Notes: generated from the letters alone by a model not told the origin. Positions 21,394 through 31,093 are shown, counted from the first letter of the stretch. The stretch: 64,000 bases of DNA from Enterobacteriaceae bacterium LSJC7 (GCA_000302695.1 AMFN01000003.1:434001-498000), one strand, 5' to 3'. Numbers and translations are program-made.

Positions 21394-21438
21394 AAGAAAA
21401 TCAGATTCACACACAGAATCCGACCTGAGGATTTTCTT
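21394..21438. repeat. Nested inverted repeats between lolC and ycfT
   Basis: Outer arms AAGAAAATC and GATTTTCTT (9 bases, exact) enclose inner arms GATTC and GAATC (21404-21408, 21416-21420). It sits in the shared upstream region of the divergent lolC and ycfT genes and could be an operator or an RNA fold. Confidence 0.4.
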
Positions 21439-21540
21439 AAATACGTCAATACGTTACAAAAACAGACTTTTGGAGTACGCAACCGGGCATCGCCTTCTCA
21501 GAATTAAGCCTTTCTTGCCAACCCAGAACGCCGATTATTT

Positions 21541-22605
21541 ATGAAAACTCAGCAACTGTGGATTAACCAGATTAAAGGGATGTGTATCTGTCTGGTGGTT
21601 ATTTATCACTCCGTCATCACCTTTTATCCTCATATTCTCGGGCAGCTTCAGGGCAACACTGTCTATCTCGCTAAACTGTGGATCTATGGCAACGCTTACC
21701 TGGCGCCGTTTCGTATGCCGGTATTTTTTTTTATTTCTGGTTATCTGGTGACACGCTATATCGACCAGGTCGGCTGGCGCGGCTGTGTGAATAAACGCGT
21801 ATGGAACATTGTCTGGGTGCTGGTGCTGTGGGGCGTGCTGCAATGGTTGCTGATAAGCCATATTAACCAGTGGCTACCTGCTGGCATAGAGCACAACCCG
21901 CGCGCCAATGCCGCTTACGCCAACACGCCAGGCCAGTTTGCTTTCAGTATGCTCACCGCCAGCACCAGCCTGTGGTATCTCTACGCGCTGGTGCTCTATT
22001 TTATTGGCTGCAAGCTGCTACACCGCTCTCGGGTGGTGGTTTTCCCGCTGCTGATTGTGGTAAGTATCGCGATAAACTTCCTGCCAACCCCGTTCTGGGG
22101 CATGAACAGCGTAATACGCAATATGCCGTATTACGCCATGGGGGCCTGGTTTGGTGGCCAGCTGGTGACGTTTATGAAGGGCTGGCGTCTTACCCGGCGC
22201 CCGCTGCTGCTGTGTGGCGCACTGGCGCTGGCGGGTGTGCTTTACCTGCGCAACATTAATCTGCCGCTTTCCATGCTGTCGATTCTGTTCATCATGAAAC
22301 TCTTTTTCCTGTTCGAACAGCGCCGGGGCAGCCGCCCCAACTCGCTGTTCAATATCATCGGCAGCAATACCATTGCCATTTACACCACGCACCGCATTCT
22401 GGTTGAAGCCATGAGTCTGTTCACCATCGGCCTGTTTAGCCCGCAGCGGCTGGCGCCAGGCGTGCAGATGCTGCTGCTGTTAGTTTACCCGCTCATAAGC
22501 CTTGGGATGTGTACGCTGTTTGGGCTGCTGATGCGCAGGTTGTCGCGTGGGCTGACTGGCGATCTGCTGTTCACGCCGCCGCGCAACCTGGTTGGCGAGC
22601 GCTGA
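21541..22605 (+). CDS. ycfT: YcfT, inner-membrane acyltransferase-3 family protein
   Basis: 354 residues, close to E. coli YcfT. About ten hydrophobic segments. The family's active-site His lies in the first segment (CLVVIYHSVITFYPH), and PFRMPVFFFISGYL is the usual second motif. Members of this family acylate sugars or lipids in the membrane; the YcfT substrate is not known to me. Near the C terminus SNTIAIYTTHRILVE is well conserved. Divergent from lolC, upstream of mfd. The ribosome site is weak. Confidence 0.93.
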   Translation: MKTQQLWINQIKGMCICLVVIYHSVITFYPHILGQLQGNTVYLAKLWIYGNAYLAPFRMPVFFFISGYLVTRYIDQVGWRGCVNKRVWNIVWVLVLWGVLQWLLISHINQWLPAGIEHNPRANAAYANTPGQFAFSMLTASTSLWYLYALVLYFIGCKLLHRSRVVVFPLLIVVSIAINFLPTPFWGMNSVIRNMPYYAMGAWFGGQLVTFMKGWRLTRRPLLLCGALALAGVLYLRNINLPLSMLSILFIMKLFFLFEQRRGSRPNSLFNIIGSNTIAIYTTHRILVEAMSLFTIGLFSPQRLAPGVQMLLLLVYPLISLGMCTLFGLLMRRLSRGLTGDLLFTPPRNLVGER

Positions 22606-22771
22606 ACAGAAAACCGCTGCATAACAAGGGCTACTCATCTGAAGGTGTTTTATACTCACAGGGCAAACCCGCTTGCCAGGCACGGTTGATAAGCGATAAT
22701 AACGCACTGGCCATCTTACAGAATTTACCCACGCGGCTGCGCGGGCACAGCAGAGAGACAGCAGTTTTTCT

Positions 22772-25700
22772 ATGTCTGAACACAACCGATACAGCCTGCC
22801 GCACAGTGCGGGCGACCAGCGCCAGTTTGGCGAACTGACCGGCGCGGCTTGCGCCAGCGAAGTGGCAGAAATTGCCGAGCGCCACCAGGGGCCGGTCATT
22901 CTGATTGCTCCTGATATGCAAAACGCGCTGCGCCTGCACGATGAGGTCAGGCAGTTTACCGACTCACTGGTGATGAACCTCGCCGACTGGGAAACGCTGC
23001 CTTACGACAGTTTCTCTCCGCACCAGGATATCGTGTCATCGCGCCTGTCCACGCTCTATCAGCTGCCGGGGATGCAGCGCGGCGTGCTGATTATGCCGGT
23101 GAATACGCTGATGCAGCGCGTGTGTCCGCACAGTTATCTGCATGCTCACGCACTGGTCATGAAAAAGGGGCAGCGGCTGTCACGCGACACGCTGCGTGAC
23201 CAGCTGGAAAACGCGGGCTACCGCCATGTTGACCAGGTAATGGAACACGGTGAATATGCCACCCGCGGCGCGTTGCTGGACCTGTGGCCGATGGGCAGCG
23301 AGTCACCCTATCGCCTCGACTTTTTCGATGATGAACTCGACAGCCTGCGCCTGTTTGACGTGGACAGCCAGCGTACGCTGGAAGAAGTGGATGCCATCAA
23401 CCTGTTGCCCGCCCACGAATTCCCGACCGACAAAACCGCCATTGAGCTATTTCGCAGCCAGTGGCGCGACAAATTCGACGTGCGCCGCGACCCGGAGCAC
23501 ATCTATCAGCAGGTCAGTAAAGGTACGTTGCCAACCGGTATTGAATACTGGCAGCCGCTGTTTTTCAGCGAACCATTGCAGCCGCTGTTCAGCTACTTCC
23601 CGAAAAACACGCTTCTGGTAAATACTGGTGATCTGCCAGCCAGTGCCGAGCGCTTCTGGCTGGATGTGAATGCCCGTTACGAAAACCGCGGCGTGGACCC
23701 CATGCGCCCGCTGCTGGCACCGACCACGCTGTGGATGGCACCCGATGAACTCTTCGGCGCGCTGAAAAACTGGCCCCGGATACAGCTTAAGCAAGAGTCA
23801 CTGCCCAGTAAGGCGGCGAATACCAATCTTGGCTACCAGCCGCTGCCGGACCTCTCCGTGCAGCCACAGCAAAAAGCCCCGCTTGATAACCTGCGCCGCT
23901 TCCTTGAGGGTTTTGCTGGCGCGGTGATTTTCTCTGTTGAAAGCGAAGGCCGCCGCGAGGCGCTGGGCGAACTGTTGGCACGCATCAAGATTGCTCCCAA
24001 ACGCCTGCTGCGCCTTGAGGACGCCGCTCCCGGCGGCTACTGGCTGACGATTGGTTCGAGTGAACACGGTTTTATTGACACTCAGCGTAACCGGGCGTTG
24101 ATTTGTGAAAGCGATATGCTCGGCGAGCGCGTCGGTCGCCGCCGCCAGGAAAGCCGCCGCACCATCAACCCGGACACCCTGATTCGCAACCTGGCAGAAC
24201 TGCATCCCGGCCAGCCGGTGGTGCACCTGGAGCATGGCGTGGGCCGCTATGCGGGCATGACGACGCTGGAAGCCGGTGGCATCAAAGGTGAGTACCTGAT
24301 GCTCACCTACGCAGGCGACGCCAAACTGTATGTCCCGGTGACCTCGCTGCACCTTATCAGCCGTTACGCGGGCGGTGCGGAAGAAAACGCGCCGCTGCAC
24401 AAGCTTGGCGGCGATGCCTGGTCGCGGGCACGCCAGAAAGCAGCGGAAAAAGTGCGTGATGTGGCAGCCGAACTGCTCGACATTTACGCCCAGCGTGCGG
24501 CAAAAGCCGGTTTCGCCTTTAAGCATGACAAAGAGCAGTATCAGCTTTTCTGCGACAGCTTCCCGTTTGAAACCACGCCCGATCAGGCGCAGGCCATCAA
24601 CGCGGTGCTGAGCGACATGTGCCAGCCGCTGGCAATGGACCGCCTGGTGTGCGGCGACGTGGGTTTTGGTAAAACCGAAGTGGCGATGCGTGCGGCATTT
24701 CTGGCGGTGGAAAACCACAAGCAGGTTGCGGTGCTGGTGCCAACCACCCTGCTTGCCCAACAGCACTTTGATAATTTCCGTGACCGCTTCGCGAACTGGC
24801 CGGTGCGCATCGAAATGCTGTCACGTTTTCGCAGCGCCAAAGAGCAGACTCAGGTGCTGGAGCAGGCTGCCGACGGCAAGGTCGATATCCTGATTGGCAC
24901 TCACAAGCTGTTAATGAGTGACCTGAAATGGCGCGATCTGGGGCTGCTTATCGTTGATGAAGAGCACCGCTTTGGCGTGCGTCACAAAGAACGCATTAAG
25001 GCCATGCGCGCCGATGTGGATATTCTGACGCTGACCGCCACGCCTATTCCACGCACGCTGAACATGGCGATGAGCGGGATGCGTGACTTGTCAATTATCG
25101 CGACACCGCCTGCGCGCCGCCTGGCGGTAAAAACTTTTGTGCGTGAATACGACAGCTTAGTCGTGCGCGAGGCGATTCTGCGTGAAGTGCTGCGTGGCGG
25201 CCAGGTCTATTATCTGTACAACGACGTAGAAAACATTCAGAAAGCCGCCCAGCGCCTGGAAGAACTGGTGCCGGAAGCCCGCGTTGCCGTCGGCCACGGC
25301 CAGATGCGCGAACGCGAACTGGAACGCGTGATGAACGACTTTCACCACCAGCGCTTTAACGTACTGGTGTGCACCACCATCATCGAAACCGGGATTGATA
25401 TCCCGACGGCCAACACCATTATCATTGAACGCGCCGACCACTTCGGTCTTGCGCAGCTACACCAGTTGCGCGGTCGCGTCGGGCGCTCCCACCATCAGGC
25501 CTATGCCTGGCTGTTAACACCGCATCCGAAAGCCATGACGACCGATGCGCAAAAGCGGCTCGAAGCCATTGCCTCGCTTGAGGATCTCGGGGCGGGTTTT
25601 GCGCTGGCAACCCACGATCTGGAAATTCGTGGCGCAGGCGAGTTGTTGGGTGAAGACCAGAGCGGGCAGATGGAAACCATTGGCTTTTCGCTCTACATGG

Positions 25701-26218
25701 AGCTACTGGAAAACGCCGTTGATGCCCTCAAAGCGGGGCGCGAACCTTCACTTGAGGATTTAACCAGCCAGCAAACCGAAGTTGAGTTGCGCATGCCGTC
25801 GCTGCTGCCGGATGATTTTATTCCCGATGTGAATACGCGCCTGTCCTTTTACAAGCGCATCGCCAGTGCGAAGGAGGCTGACGCGCTTGATGAAATTAAA
25901 GTGGAGCTGATCGACCGCTTCGGTAAGCTGCCGGACCCGGCGCGCACCCTGCTGGATATTGCAGCACTGCGTCAACAGGCGCAGAAGCTCGGTATTCGCA
26001 AGCTTGAAGCCAACGAGAAAGGCGGCGTGATGGAGTTTAATGCACAAAACCACGTCGATCCGCTCTGGTTGATTGGCCTTTTGCAAAAGCAACCGCAGCA
26101 CTACCGACTTGATGGCCCCACCCGACTGCGCTTTAGCCACGAGCTTGAGGAGCGCAAGGTGCGAATGGACTGGGTGCGCAACTTTATGCAACAGCTGTGC
26201 GAAAATACCGTCGCCTGA
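22772..26218 (+). CDS. mfd: Mfd, transcription-repair coupling factor
   Basis: 1148 residues, as in E. coli. The UvrB-like N-terminal module (about 1-350) carries NLADWETLPYD. The RNA-polymerase-interaction region follows LEHGVGRYAGM (about 480-545). The RecG-like helicase has GDVGFGKTEVA, VDEEHRFGV, TATPIPRTL and RGRVGRSHHQAY, and a C-terminal inhibitory domain follows (LRMPSLLPDDFIPDVNTR). It removes RNA polymerase stalled at lesions and recruits UvrA. Its neighbours are as in E. coli. Confidence 0.98.
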   Translation: MSEHNRYSLPHSAGDQRQFGELTGAACASEVAEIAERHQGPVILIAPDMQNALRLHDEVRQFTDSLVMNLADWETLPYDSFSPHQDIVSSRLSTLYQLPGMQRGVLIMPVNTLMQRVCPHSYLHAHALVMKKGQRLSRDTLRDQLENAGYRHVDQVMEHGEYATRGALLDLWPMGSESPYRLDFFDDELDSLRLFDVDSQRTLEEVDAINLLPAHEFPTDKTAIELFRSQWRDKFDVRRDPEHIYQQVSKGTLPTGIEYWQPLFFSEPLQPLFSYFPKNTLLVNTGDLPASAERFWLDVNARYENRGVDPMRPLLAPTTLWMAPDELFGALKNWPRIQLKQESLPSKAANTNLGYQPLPDLSVQPQQKAPLDNLRRFLEGFAGAVIFSVESEGRREALGELLARIKIAPKRLLRLEDAAPGGYWLTIGSSEHGFIDTQRNRALICESDMLGERVGRRRQESRRTINPDTLIRNLAELHPGQPVVHLEHGVGRYAGMTTLEAGGIKGEYLMLTYAGDAKLYVPVTSLHLISRYAGGAEENAPLHKLGGDAWSRARQKAAEKVRDVAAELLDIYAQRAAKAGFAFKHDKEQYQLFCDSFPFETTPDQAQAINAVLSDMCQPLAMDRLVCGDVGFGKTEVAMRAAFLAVENHKQVAVLVPTTLLAQQHFDNFRDRFANWPVRIEMLSRFRSAKEQTQVLEQAADGKVDILIGTHKLLMSDLKWRDLGLLIVDEEHRFGVRHKERIKAMRADVDILTLTATPIPRTLNMAMSGMRDLSIIATPPARRLAVKTFVREYDSLVVREAILREVLRGGQVYYLYNDVENIQKAAQRLEELVPEARVAVGHGQMRERELERVMNDFHHQRFNVLVCTTIIETGIDIPTANTIIIERADHFGLAQLHQLRGRVGRSHHQAYAWLLTPHPKAMTTDAQKRLEAIASLEDLGAGFALATHDLEIRGAGELLGEDQSGQMETIGFSLYMELLENAVDALKAGREPSLEDLTSQQTEVELRMPSLLPDDFIPDVNTRLSFYKRIASAKEADALDEIKVELIDRFGKLPDPARTLLDIAALRQQAQKLGIRKLEANEKGGVMEFNAQNHVDPLWLIGLLQKQPQHYRLDGPTRLRFSHELEERKVRMDWVRNFMQQLCENTVA

Positions 26219-26227
26219 ATTTTCCCA

Positions 26228-26253
26228 CGCCCTCTTCTGTTAAGCAGAGGGCG
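26228..26253 (+). terminator. Hairpin after mfd
   Basis: An 8-base-pair stem (CGCCCTCT with AGAGGGCG, 10-base loop) 10 bases after the mfd stop. There is no T-run, so it may stabilise the 3' end or terminate weakly. Confidence 0.4.
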
Positions 26254-26366
26254 TTCAACGCCCCTCAAACCGCCAATCTTTACAAATCCTTGCAGTTGAC
26301 CAGGATTTCCCGACAAGTGGACACGCATAATCGCCAGTCCACGAAGTCGATCGAGGCTTTAACACC

Positions 26367-27338
26367 ATGACAACTTTTCTGCGTTTTTCCCGCTGGCTGA
26401 CCGGCCTGAGCGCGTTGTTCCTGTTCGCCTTCAGCGCCCTGCCTGCCATCGCCAACACGTACCCACTGCCACCACCAGGCAGCCGTCTGGTCGGCGAAAA
26501 CAAATTTCATACCGTTGCAAACGACGGTGGCTCGCTTGAAGCCATCGCCAAAAAATACAACGTCGGATTTCTCGCACTCTTACAGGCAAACCCGGGGGTT
26601 GACCCTTATGTGCCACGTGCAGGCAGCGTGCTGACCATTCCGCTTCAGGTGCTACTGCCGGATGAGCCGCGTGAAGGTATCGTGATTAACCTCTCTGAAC
26701 TGCGGCTTTATTACTATCCGCCCGGTGAGAAGACTGTTGTCATCTTCCCGATTGGTATTGGCCAGCTCGGTGGCGACACCGTCACACCGCTGATGAAGAC
26801 CACCGTGTCGCAAAAACGCGCCAATCCAACCTGGACGCCAACGGCGAATATCCGCGCGCGTTATAAAGCGCAAGGTATTGATTTACCGGCGGTCGTTCCT
26901 GCGGGGCCGGATAACCCAATGGGCCATCACGCTATTCGCCTTGCGGCTTACGGCGGGGTTTACCTGCTGCACGGCACCAATGCCGACTTTGGCATTGGCA
27001 TGCGCGTAAGCTCTGGCTGCATTCGCCTGCGTGATAACGATATTAAGTGGATGTTCAGCAACGTGCCTGTAGGCGCTAAAGTTAACATCATCGACACGGC
27101 AATTAAGGCTTCTCAGGAGCCGGACGGTCGTTTGCTGGTTGAAGTGCACCAGCCGCTGTCAAAGTCGATTAACGACAACCCACAAACTCAACCTATTGTG
27201 CAGAGCGCCAGCGTACGCAACATCCTGTCGCAAAGCGGCAATAGCGCAGTGATTGAAAAAGTGCTGAACCTGCGTGCCGGGATGCCGGTTACGGTTGGCC
27301 ACGCAAACGCACCAGCCCCACAAAACAACACCATTTAA
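26367..27338 (+). CDS. ldtC: LdtC (YcfS), L,D-transpeptidase
   Basis: 323 residues. Signal peptide about 1-28 (ending LPAIA|NTYP). A LysM-like wall-binding stretch follows (ENKFHTVANDGGSLEAIAKK). The YkuD catalytic domain (about 95-235) holds HGTNADFGIG and the catalytic cysteine in RVSSGCIRLRD. Links the C-terminal lysine of Braun lipoprotein to peptidoglycan in the periplasm. The C-terminal tail is divergent. Followed by a strong terminator. Confidence 0.95.
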   Translation: MTTFLRFSRWLTGLSALFLFAFSALPAIANTYPLPPPGSRLVGENKFHTVANDGGSLEAIAKKYNVGFLALLQANPGVDPYVPRAGSVLTIPLQVLLPDEPREGIVINLSELRLYYYPPGEKTVVIFPIGIGQLGGDTVTPLMKTTVSQKRANPTWTPTANIRARYKAQGIDLPAVVPAGPDNPMGHHAIRLAAYGGVYLLHGTNADFGIGMRVSSGCIRLRDNDIKWMFSNVPVGAKVNIIDTAIKASQEPDGRLLVEVHQPLSKSINDNPQTQPIVQSASVRNILSQSGNSAVIEKVLNLRAGMPVTVGHANAPAPQNNTI

Positions 27339-27358
27339 CGCCCTCGTCGGCGCAAAAG

Positions 27359-27390
27359 AAAAAGGCTCTGTCGGTGACAGAGCCTTTTTT
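27359..27390. terminator. Bidirectional terminator between ldtC and bhsA
   Basis: AAAGGCTCTGT-CGGTG-ACAGAGCCTTTTTT: an 11-base-pair stem flanked by an A-run and a T-run, so it can serve the convergent ldtC (+) and bhsA (-) transcripts. Confidence 0.9.
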
Positions 27391-27430
27391 AGTGGCATAC
27401 ATAAAGGGTTAGCGCACAGAGGGTTAACGC

Positions 27431-27688
27431 TTATTTATAAATGACAGCCGTACCGTGCAGCGTGTTCGGCCCATTAACTGAAGTAATACGGTACGATTTA
27501 GCCCCCATTTCATCAGCCTTTTCCGCCAGTTGTTCTTCCAGAGACTGGAGATTAGGCCCCGCAGTCGCAGAGATAGTCCCCACTTTCTGTTGGCCGTGAG
27601 GTGTGCTTTGCACCTCCACAGCAGCAAGGCTTGCGAAAGAGAGAGTGCTTAACACGGCGGCGGTCAGGAGCAGGTTTATACTTTTCAT
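27431..27688 (-). CDS. bhsA: BhsA (YcfR/ComC), stress-induced outer-membrane protein
   Basis: 85 residues from ATG 27688 (MKSINLLLTAAVLS), matching E. coli BhsA; a Met two codons earlier is too close to the GAGG ribosome site. Signal peptide ends SFASLA|AVEV. The mature YdgH/BhsA (DUF1471) domain reads EVQSTPHGQQKVGTIS and ends NTLHGTAVIYK. In E. coli it is induced by oxidants, acid and copper, lowers outer-membrane copper permeability and affects biofilm. Divergent from its repressor comR, with a likely operator between them. Confidence 0.95.
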   Translation of the reverse strand: MKSINLLLTAAVLSTLSFASLAAVEVQSTPHGQQKVGTISATAGPNLQSLEEQLAEKADEMGAKSYRITSVNGPNTLHGTAVIYK

Positions 27689-27724
27689 TGTCATGTCCTC
27701 AGAAGGAAACAGGTGCTGTTAGCT

Positions 27725-27752
27725 GATTAAGTTAACAATCGATAACTTAATC
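27725..27752. promoter_or_regulatory. Candidate ComR operator
   Basis: Exact inverted repeat GATTAAGTTA-N8-TAACTTAATC, 37 bases upstream of bhsA in the bhsA/comR divergent region. A palindrome of this size beside a TetR-family gene and its known target is the expected operator layout. Not proven to bind ComR. Confidence 0.6.
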
Positions 27753-27913
27753 ATAGACGTGATCCTGCTCACACGTCAATGCAATTTATTAATGATTATT
27801 AAATATTGTGTAAATGAATTGTATGCAAAAACAGGCGGTGGTTGTTATCTTCTGGCGACAGTCGGGTTATCTTTTTATAATGGGCTGATATGTCCTTCAG
27901 AGTACGCAATGCG

Positions 27914-28549
27914 ATGACAACGGCAACGACAGGCTGCGGCAAAAAAAGCCGCGGCAGGCCAAAGGTATTTGACAGAGAAGCCGCACTGGATAAAGCGATG
28001 GCACTTTTCTGGCAACATGGCTATGAGGCGACATCGATGGCGCATCTGGTCGAAGCAACGGGGGCGAAAGCGCCAACGCTGTATGCGGAGTTTACGAATA
28101 AAGAAGGTCTGTTCCGGGCCGTGCTCGACCGCTATATCGCGCAGTTTGCCGACCGCCACGAGTCGCAGCTGTTTTGTCCGCAAAAGCGGCTGGAAGAAGC
28201 ACTGTATGATTTTTTTAGCGCAGTTGCCGCGTGTTATACCAGCAAAGATACCCCTTCCGGCTGCTTTATCATCAACACCTCCTCTGCGCTGGCAGCGTCG
28301 TCAGAAGATATTGCCTGCGCCATTAAGCTACGCCACGGTCAACAGGCACAAACGCTGGTGCGTTTTTTCACGCTCAGACGTGAACGTGGCGAGTTACCCT
28401 CAGATTGCGATATCCACGCCCTTTCTGATTACCTTAACTGTATTTTACAAGGGATGTCGGTAAGCGCACGTGAAGGTGCTGACTATGATGCACTGATGCG
28501 TATAACGAAAACCACGCTACGCATTCTACCGCAACTAATTAAAAACTAA
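27914..28549 (+). CDS. comR: ComR (YcfQ), TetR-family repressor of bhsA
   Basis: 211 residues from ATG 27914 (MTTATTGCGKKSRGRPKVF), in line with E. coli ComR; an in-frame ATG at 27890 adds eight residues. Neither start has a clear ribosome site. The TetR helix-turn-helix reads ALFWQHGYEATSMAHLVEATGAKAPTLY across about 40-67. The ligand domain has CFIINTSS near 125 and a late Cys in LNCILQGMSVS. In E. coli ComR represses bhsA (comC) and is released by copper. Divergent from bhsA here as well. Confidence 0.92.
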   Translation: MTTATTGCGKKSRGRPKVFDREAALDKAMALFWQHGYEATSMAHLVEATGAKAPTLYAEFTNKEGLFRAVLDRYIAQFADRHESQLFCPQKRLEEALYDFFSAVAACYTSKDTPSGCFIINTSSALAASSEDIACAIKLRHGQQAQTLVRFFTLRRERGELPSDCDIHALSDYLNCILQGMSVSAREGADYDALMRITKTTLRILPQLIKN

Positions 28550-28720
28550 GGGTGTTTTTGATATCAGGCGCTGCTTAACAGCCTGTGCCCTGGCAACGAC
28601 GCAATACCCGTAAAATATATCCGCCGAAACATATAAGAAAGATTTGATATTTGCTATGCTTATTACTCGGTGCCGCAGTGTGCGCCAGTCCCGAGTCCTC
28701 CTGTTAACAGGAAACTAACA

Positions 28721-28870
28721 ATGATCCTGCTGTTACCCTTACTGCAAGTGTTATTGTTAATAACACTGCTGTTCAGCCTGTGGCTGATAATGGGCGGCAC
28801 CCTACTGTTTGCGGTAGTTTCCGTGTCAATCACGGCGCTATTGCTGATTCGCCAGCTGGGTGCTGACTGA
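28721..28870 (+). CDS. Small membrane protein, unknown
   Basis: 49 residues from ATG 28721, with AACAGGAAA 7 bases upstream. Nearly all hydrophobic (MILLLPLLQVLLLITLLFSL at the start), enough for one long or two short membrane passes, ending in the polar tail RQLGAD. A longer in-frame start at 28670 adds a proline-rich stretch without a ribosome site. It has its own terminator directly after the stop, which supports a real short gene. E. coli has no annotated gene here that I recall, and I recognise no family. Confidence 0.5.
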   Translation: MILLLPLLQVLLLITLLFSLWLIMGGTLLFAVVSVSITALLLIRQLGAD

Positions 28871-28880
28871 GAAGGTGCGT

Positions 28881-28907
28881 AAAAACCGCCAGGGACGAGG
28901 CGGTTTT
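28881..28907. terminator. Bidirectional terminator between the small membrane gene and ycfJ
   Basis: AAAACCGCC-AGGGACGA-GGCGGTTTT: a 9-base-pair stem with A- and T-runs on both flanks, placed between convergent genes. Confidence 0.8.
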
Positions 28908-28915
28908 CCGTGCCA

Positions 28916-29455
28916 TCAGGCTTTCTGGTTCAGTACCAGCTGCCCGTTGTTATCCAGCGGGATTTGCGTGCCGGGATCTTTATCCATACGGATTTTCCCT
29001 TCTCTGTCGCCAATCTTGTAGGTGACATCATAACCCAGCAGCTTTTCTGATTTATCGTAGAGGGTCTTACAACGCTGCTGCGTTGTGGTGTAGGTATCGC
29101 TATCCTGCATAGAGCCCTGAATCTGGTTACCGGCATAGCCGCCACCCAGCGCTCCGGCAATGGTCGCCACATCTTTACCGCGGCCGCCGCCAAACTGGTG
29201 GCCAATCACACCTCCGGCCACAGCACCCAGCGCCGAACCGATCAGGCGGTTTTCATCCTGTACCGCTCGCCGGTGCGTCACGGCTACGTTGCGACACTCT
29301 TTACGCGGCGTTTTGACCGTCTCTTTTATTGGCGTAGCAGAAACAACCTGCGCGTATTGTGGCCCACGCTCGAACACATTCATGCTGGCCACTGCGGCAA
29401 CTCCAAGGGCCGCGGCAACGCCTATGCCGATGCCCGCTAACATTGACTTATTCAC
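28916..29455 (-). CDS. ycfJ: YcfJ, glycine-zipper 2TM-domain protein
   Basis: 179 residues, almost identical in layout to E. coli YcfJ. N-terminal hydrophobic anchor (about 5-25, MLAGIGIGVAAALGVAAVA). A glycine-zipper hairpin follows at about 73-110 (GSALGAVAGGVIGHQFGGG, then GALGGGYAGNQIQG), and then a soluble C-terminal part with CKTLYDKSEKLLGYDV. An envelope protein linked to biofilm formation in E. coli; its molecular role is not defined. Confidence 0.93.
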   Translation of the reverse strand: MNKSMLAGIGIGVAAALGVAAVASMNVFERGPQYAQVVSATPIKETVKTPRKECRNVAVTHRRAVQDENRLIGSALGAVAGGVIGHQFGGGRGKDVATIAGALGGGYAGNQIQGSMQDSDTYTTTQQRCKTLYDKSEKLLGYDVTYKIGDREGKIRMDKDPGTQIPLDNNGQLVLNQKA

Positions 29456-29611
29456 AGGACCTCCTTCAAATACTGTGCTAACTCAACAAGTTTGCAACAT
29501 CAGTGACGGCCTCACCAATAAGAATACGGATGAAAAGTGCGGGAACATGCGGCGAACGGTGTGATTCAGGAGAATTCCTGGAACAACGGTGGGAAACAGC
29601 AGCAGATTATA

Positions 29612-29641
29612 CTGCTCTCTCCCGACAGAAAGAGAGAGCAG
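29612..29641 (-). terminator. Hairpin after ndh
   Basis: A 10-base-pair stem (CTGCTCTCTC with GAGAGAGCAG, 10-base loop) 10 bases beyond the ndh stop on the minus strand, followed by TATAAT rather than a pure T-run. Confidence 0.5.
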
Positions 29642-29650
29642 TCGGCAGGA

Positions 29651-30955
29651 TCAGTGCAGCTTCAGACGCGGGCGAATCACGCGGTTGATGCTACCTACCA
29701 GCATCATAAGGCCAGTTTTGAAATAGCCGTGCAGCGCAATCTGGTGCATGCGGTAGAGCGAAATGTAGACCAGGCGCGCCATGCGCCCTTCTACCATCAT
29801 AGAGCCGCGCATCAGGTTACCCATCAGGCTACCAACGGTAGAGAACTTCGACAGCGACACCAGCGAGCCATGATCTTTATAGACATATGACTTAAGCGAC
29901 TTGCCTTTCATCTGTGCCAGAATGTTGTGCAGCGCACAGGAAGCCATCTGGTGCGCTGCCTGCGCGCGCGGCGGTACAAAGCCCCCTTCCGGGCGCGCAC
30001 AGGACGCGCAGTCGCCAATGGCGTAAATATCGGCATCGCGCGTGGTCTGGAGCGTAGGCTCAGTCACCAACTGGTTGATGCGGTTAGTTTCCAGCCCACC
30101 GATATCTTTCATAAAGTCCGGTGCTTTAATGCCCGCCGCCCAGACCATCAGATCTGCCTGGATAAACTCACCGCCTTTGGTATTCAGACCATCGGCCTGG
30201 GCGCTGGTAACCATGGTGTTGGTCAGTACACGCACGCCAAGTTTGGTCAGCTCGCTGTGCGCGGCGGCCGAGATGCGCGGCGGCAGAGCAGGCAGAATGC
30301 GCTCGCCCGCTTCCACCAGCGTAACGTTTAACGCATCGTTGGTCAGTCCCTTATAGCCGTAGCTGTGCAACTGCTTCACGGCGTTATGCAGTTCAGCAGA
30401 AAGCTCCACACCGGTCGCCCCACCGCCAACAATAGCAATATTCACCTTGCCGTTGGCGCCCAGGTTTGACGAGTATTTCAGGAACAGATTGAGCATTTCC
30501 TGGTGGAAACGGCGCGCCTGATGCGGGTTATCCAGGAAGATGCAGTGGTCTTTCACACCCGGCGTATTAAAGTCGTTAGAGGCGCTGCCCAGTGCCATTA
30601 CCAGCGTGTCATACGCCAGTTTGCGCTCCGGTACCAGCAGTTCGCCCTTCTCATCGTTCAGCGCCGCCAGTGTAATGGTTTTACCTTCTCTGTCGATGTC
30701 TACCACCGAGCCGAGCTGGAACTGGAAATGATGATTGCGCGCGTGCGCCAGGTAGCTGATGGCATCAACGCCTTCATCGAGTGAGCCGGTCGCCACTTCG
30801 TGCAGCAGAGGCTTCCACAGATGGCTGTGGTTACGGTCCACCAGAGTCACTTTTGCTTTTTTACCGCGTCCGAGCTTTCTGCCCAGCTGGGTAGCCAGTT
30901 CCAGACCACCGGCCCCGCCACCCACGATTACGATTTTTTTCATTGCCGTCGTCAA
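29651..30955 (-). CDS. ndh: NADH dehydrogenase II
   Basis: 434 residues, the E. coli length. Two Rossmann motifs: VGGGAGGLE for FAD (about 11-19) and [10 protein letters not shown] for NADH (about 178-187). YAIGDCASC holds the flavin. The amphipathic C-terminal part ([20 protein letters not shown]) binds the membrane surface. Oxidises NADH and reduces quinone without pumping protons. FNR represses it without oxygen in E. coli, and a consensus FNR site lies upstream here. Confidence 0.97.
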   Translation of the reverse strand: MTTAMKKIVIVGGGAGGLELATQLGRKLGRGKKAKVTLVDRNHSHLWKPLLHEVATGSLDEGVDAISYLAHARNHHFQFQLGSVVDIDREGKTITLAALNDEKGELLVPERKLAYDTLVMALGSASNDFNTPGVKDHCIFLDNPHQARRFHQEMLNLFLKYSSNLGANGKVNIAIVGGGATGVELSAELHNAVKQLHSYGYKGLTNDALNVTLVEAGERILPALPPRISAAAHSELTKLGVRVLTNTMVTSAQADGLNTKGGEFIQADLMVWAAGIKAPDFMKDIGGLETNRINQLVTEPTLQTTRDADIYAIGDCASCARPEGGFVPPRAQAAHQMASCALHNILAQMKGKSLKSYVYKDHGSLVSLSKFSTVGSLMGNLMRGSMMVEGRMARLVYISLYRMHQIALHGYFKTGLMMLVGSINRVIRPRLKLH

Positions 30956-31093
30956 CGTAAATCCCCCAAAATTTGCTTACCAATTGTTAATTGAAGGTTA
31001 TTTTTATAACCCTTAATTAACAACAGGTTACTACAACTGAAACGTTCAAGCTGTCGGCAGAATAGCATGAACGGCGCATTGGTCATACCAAAT

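Noticed and set aside
23798-24766. 322-codon open frame on the minus strand
   Set aside because: Antisense to mfd, with no recognisable features.
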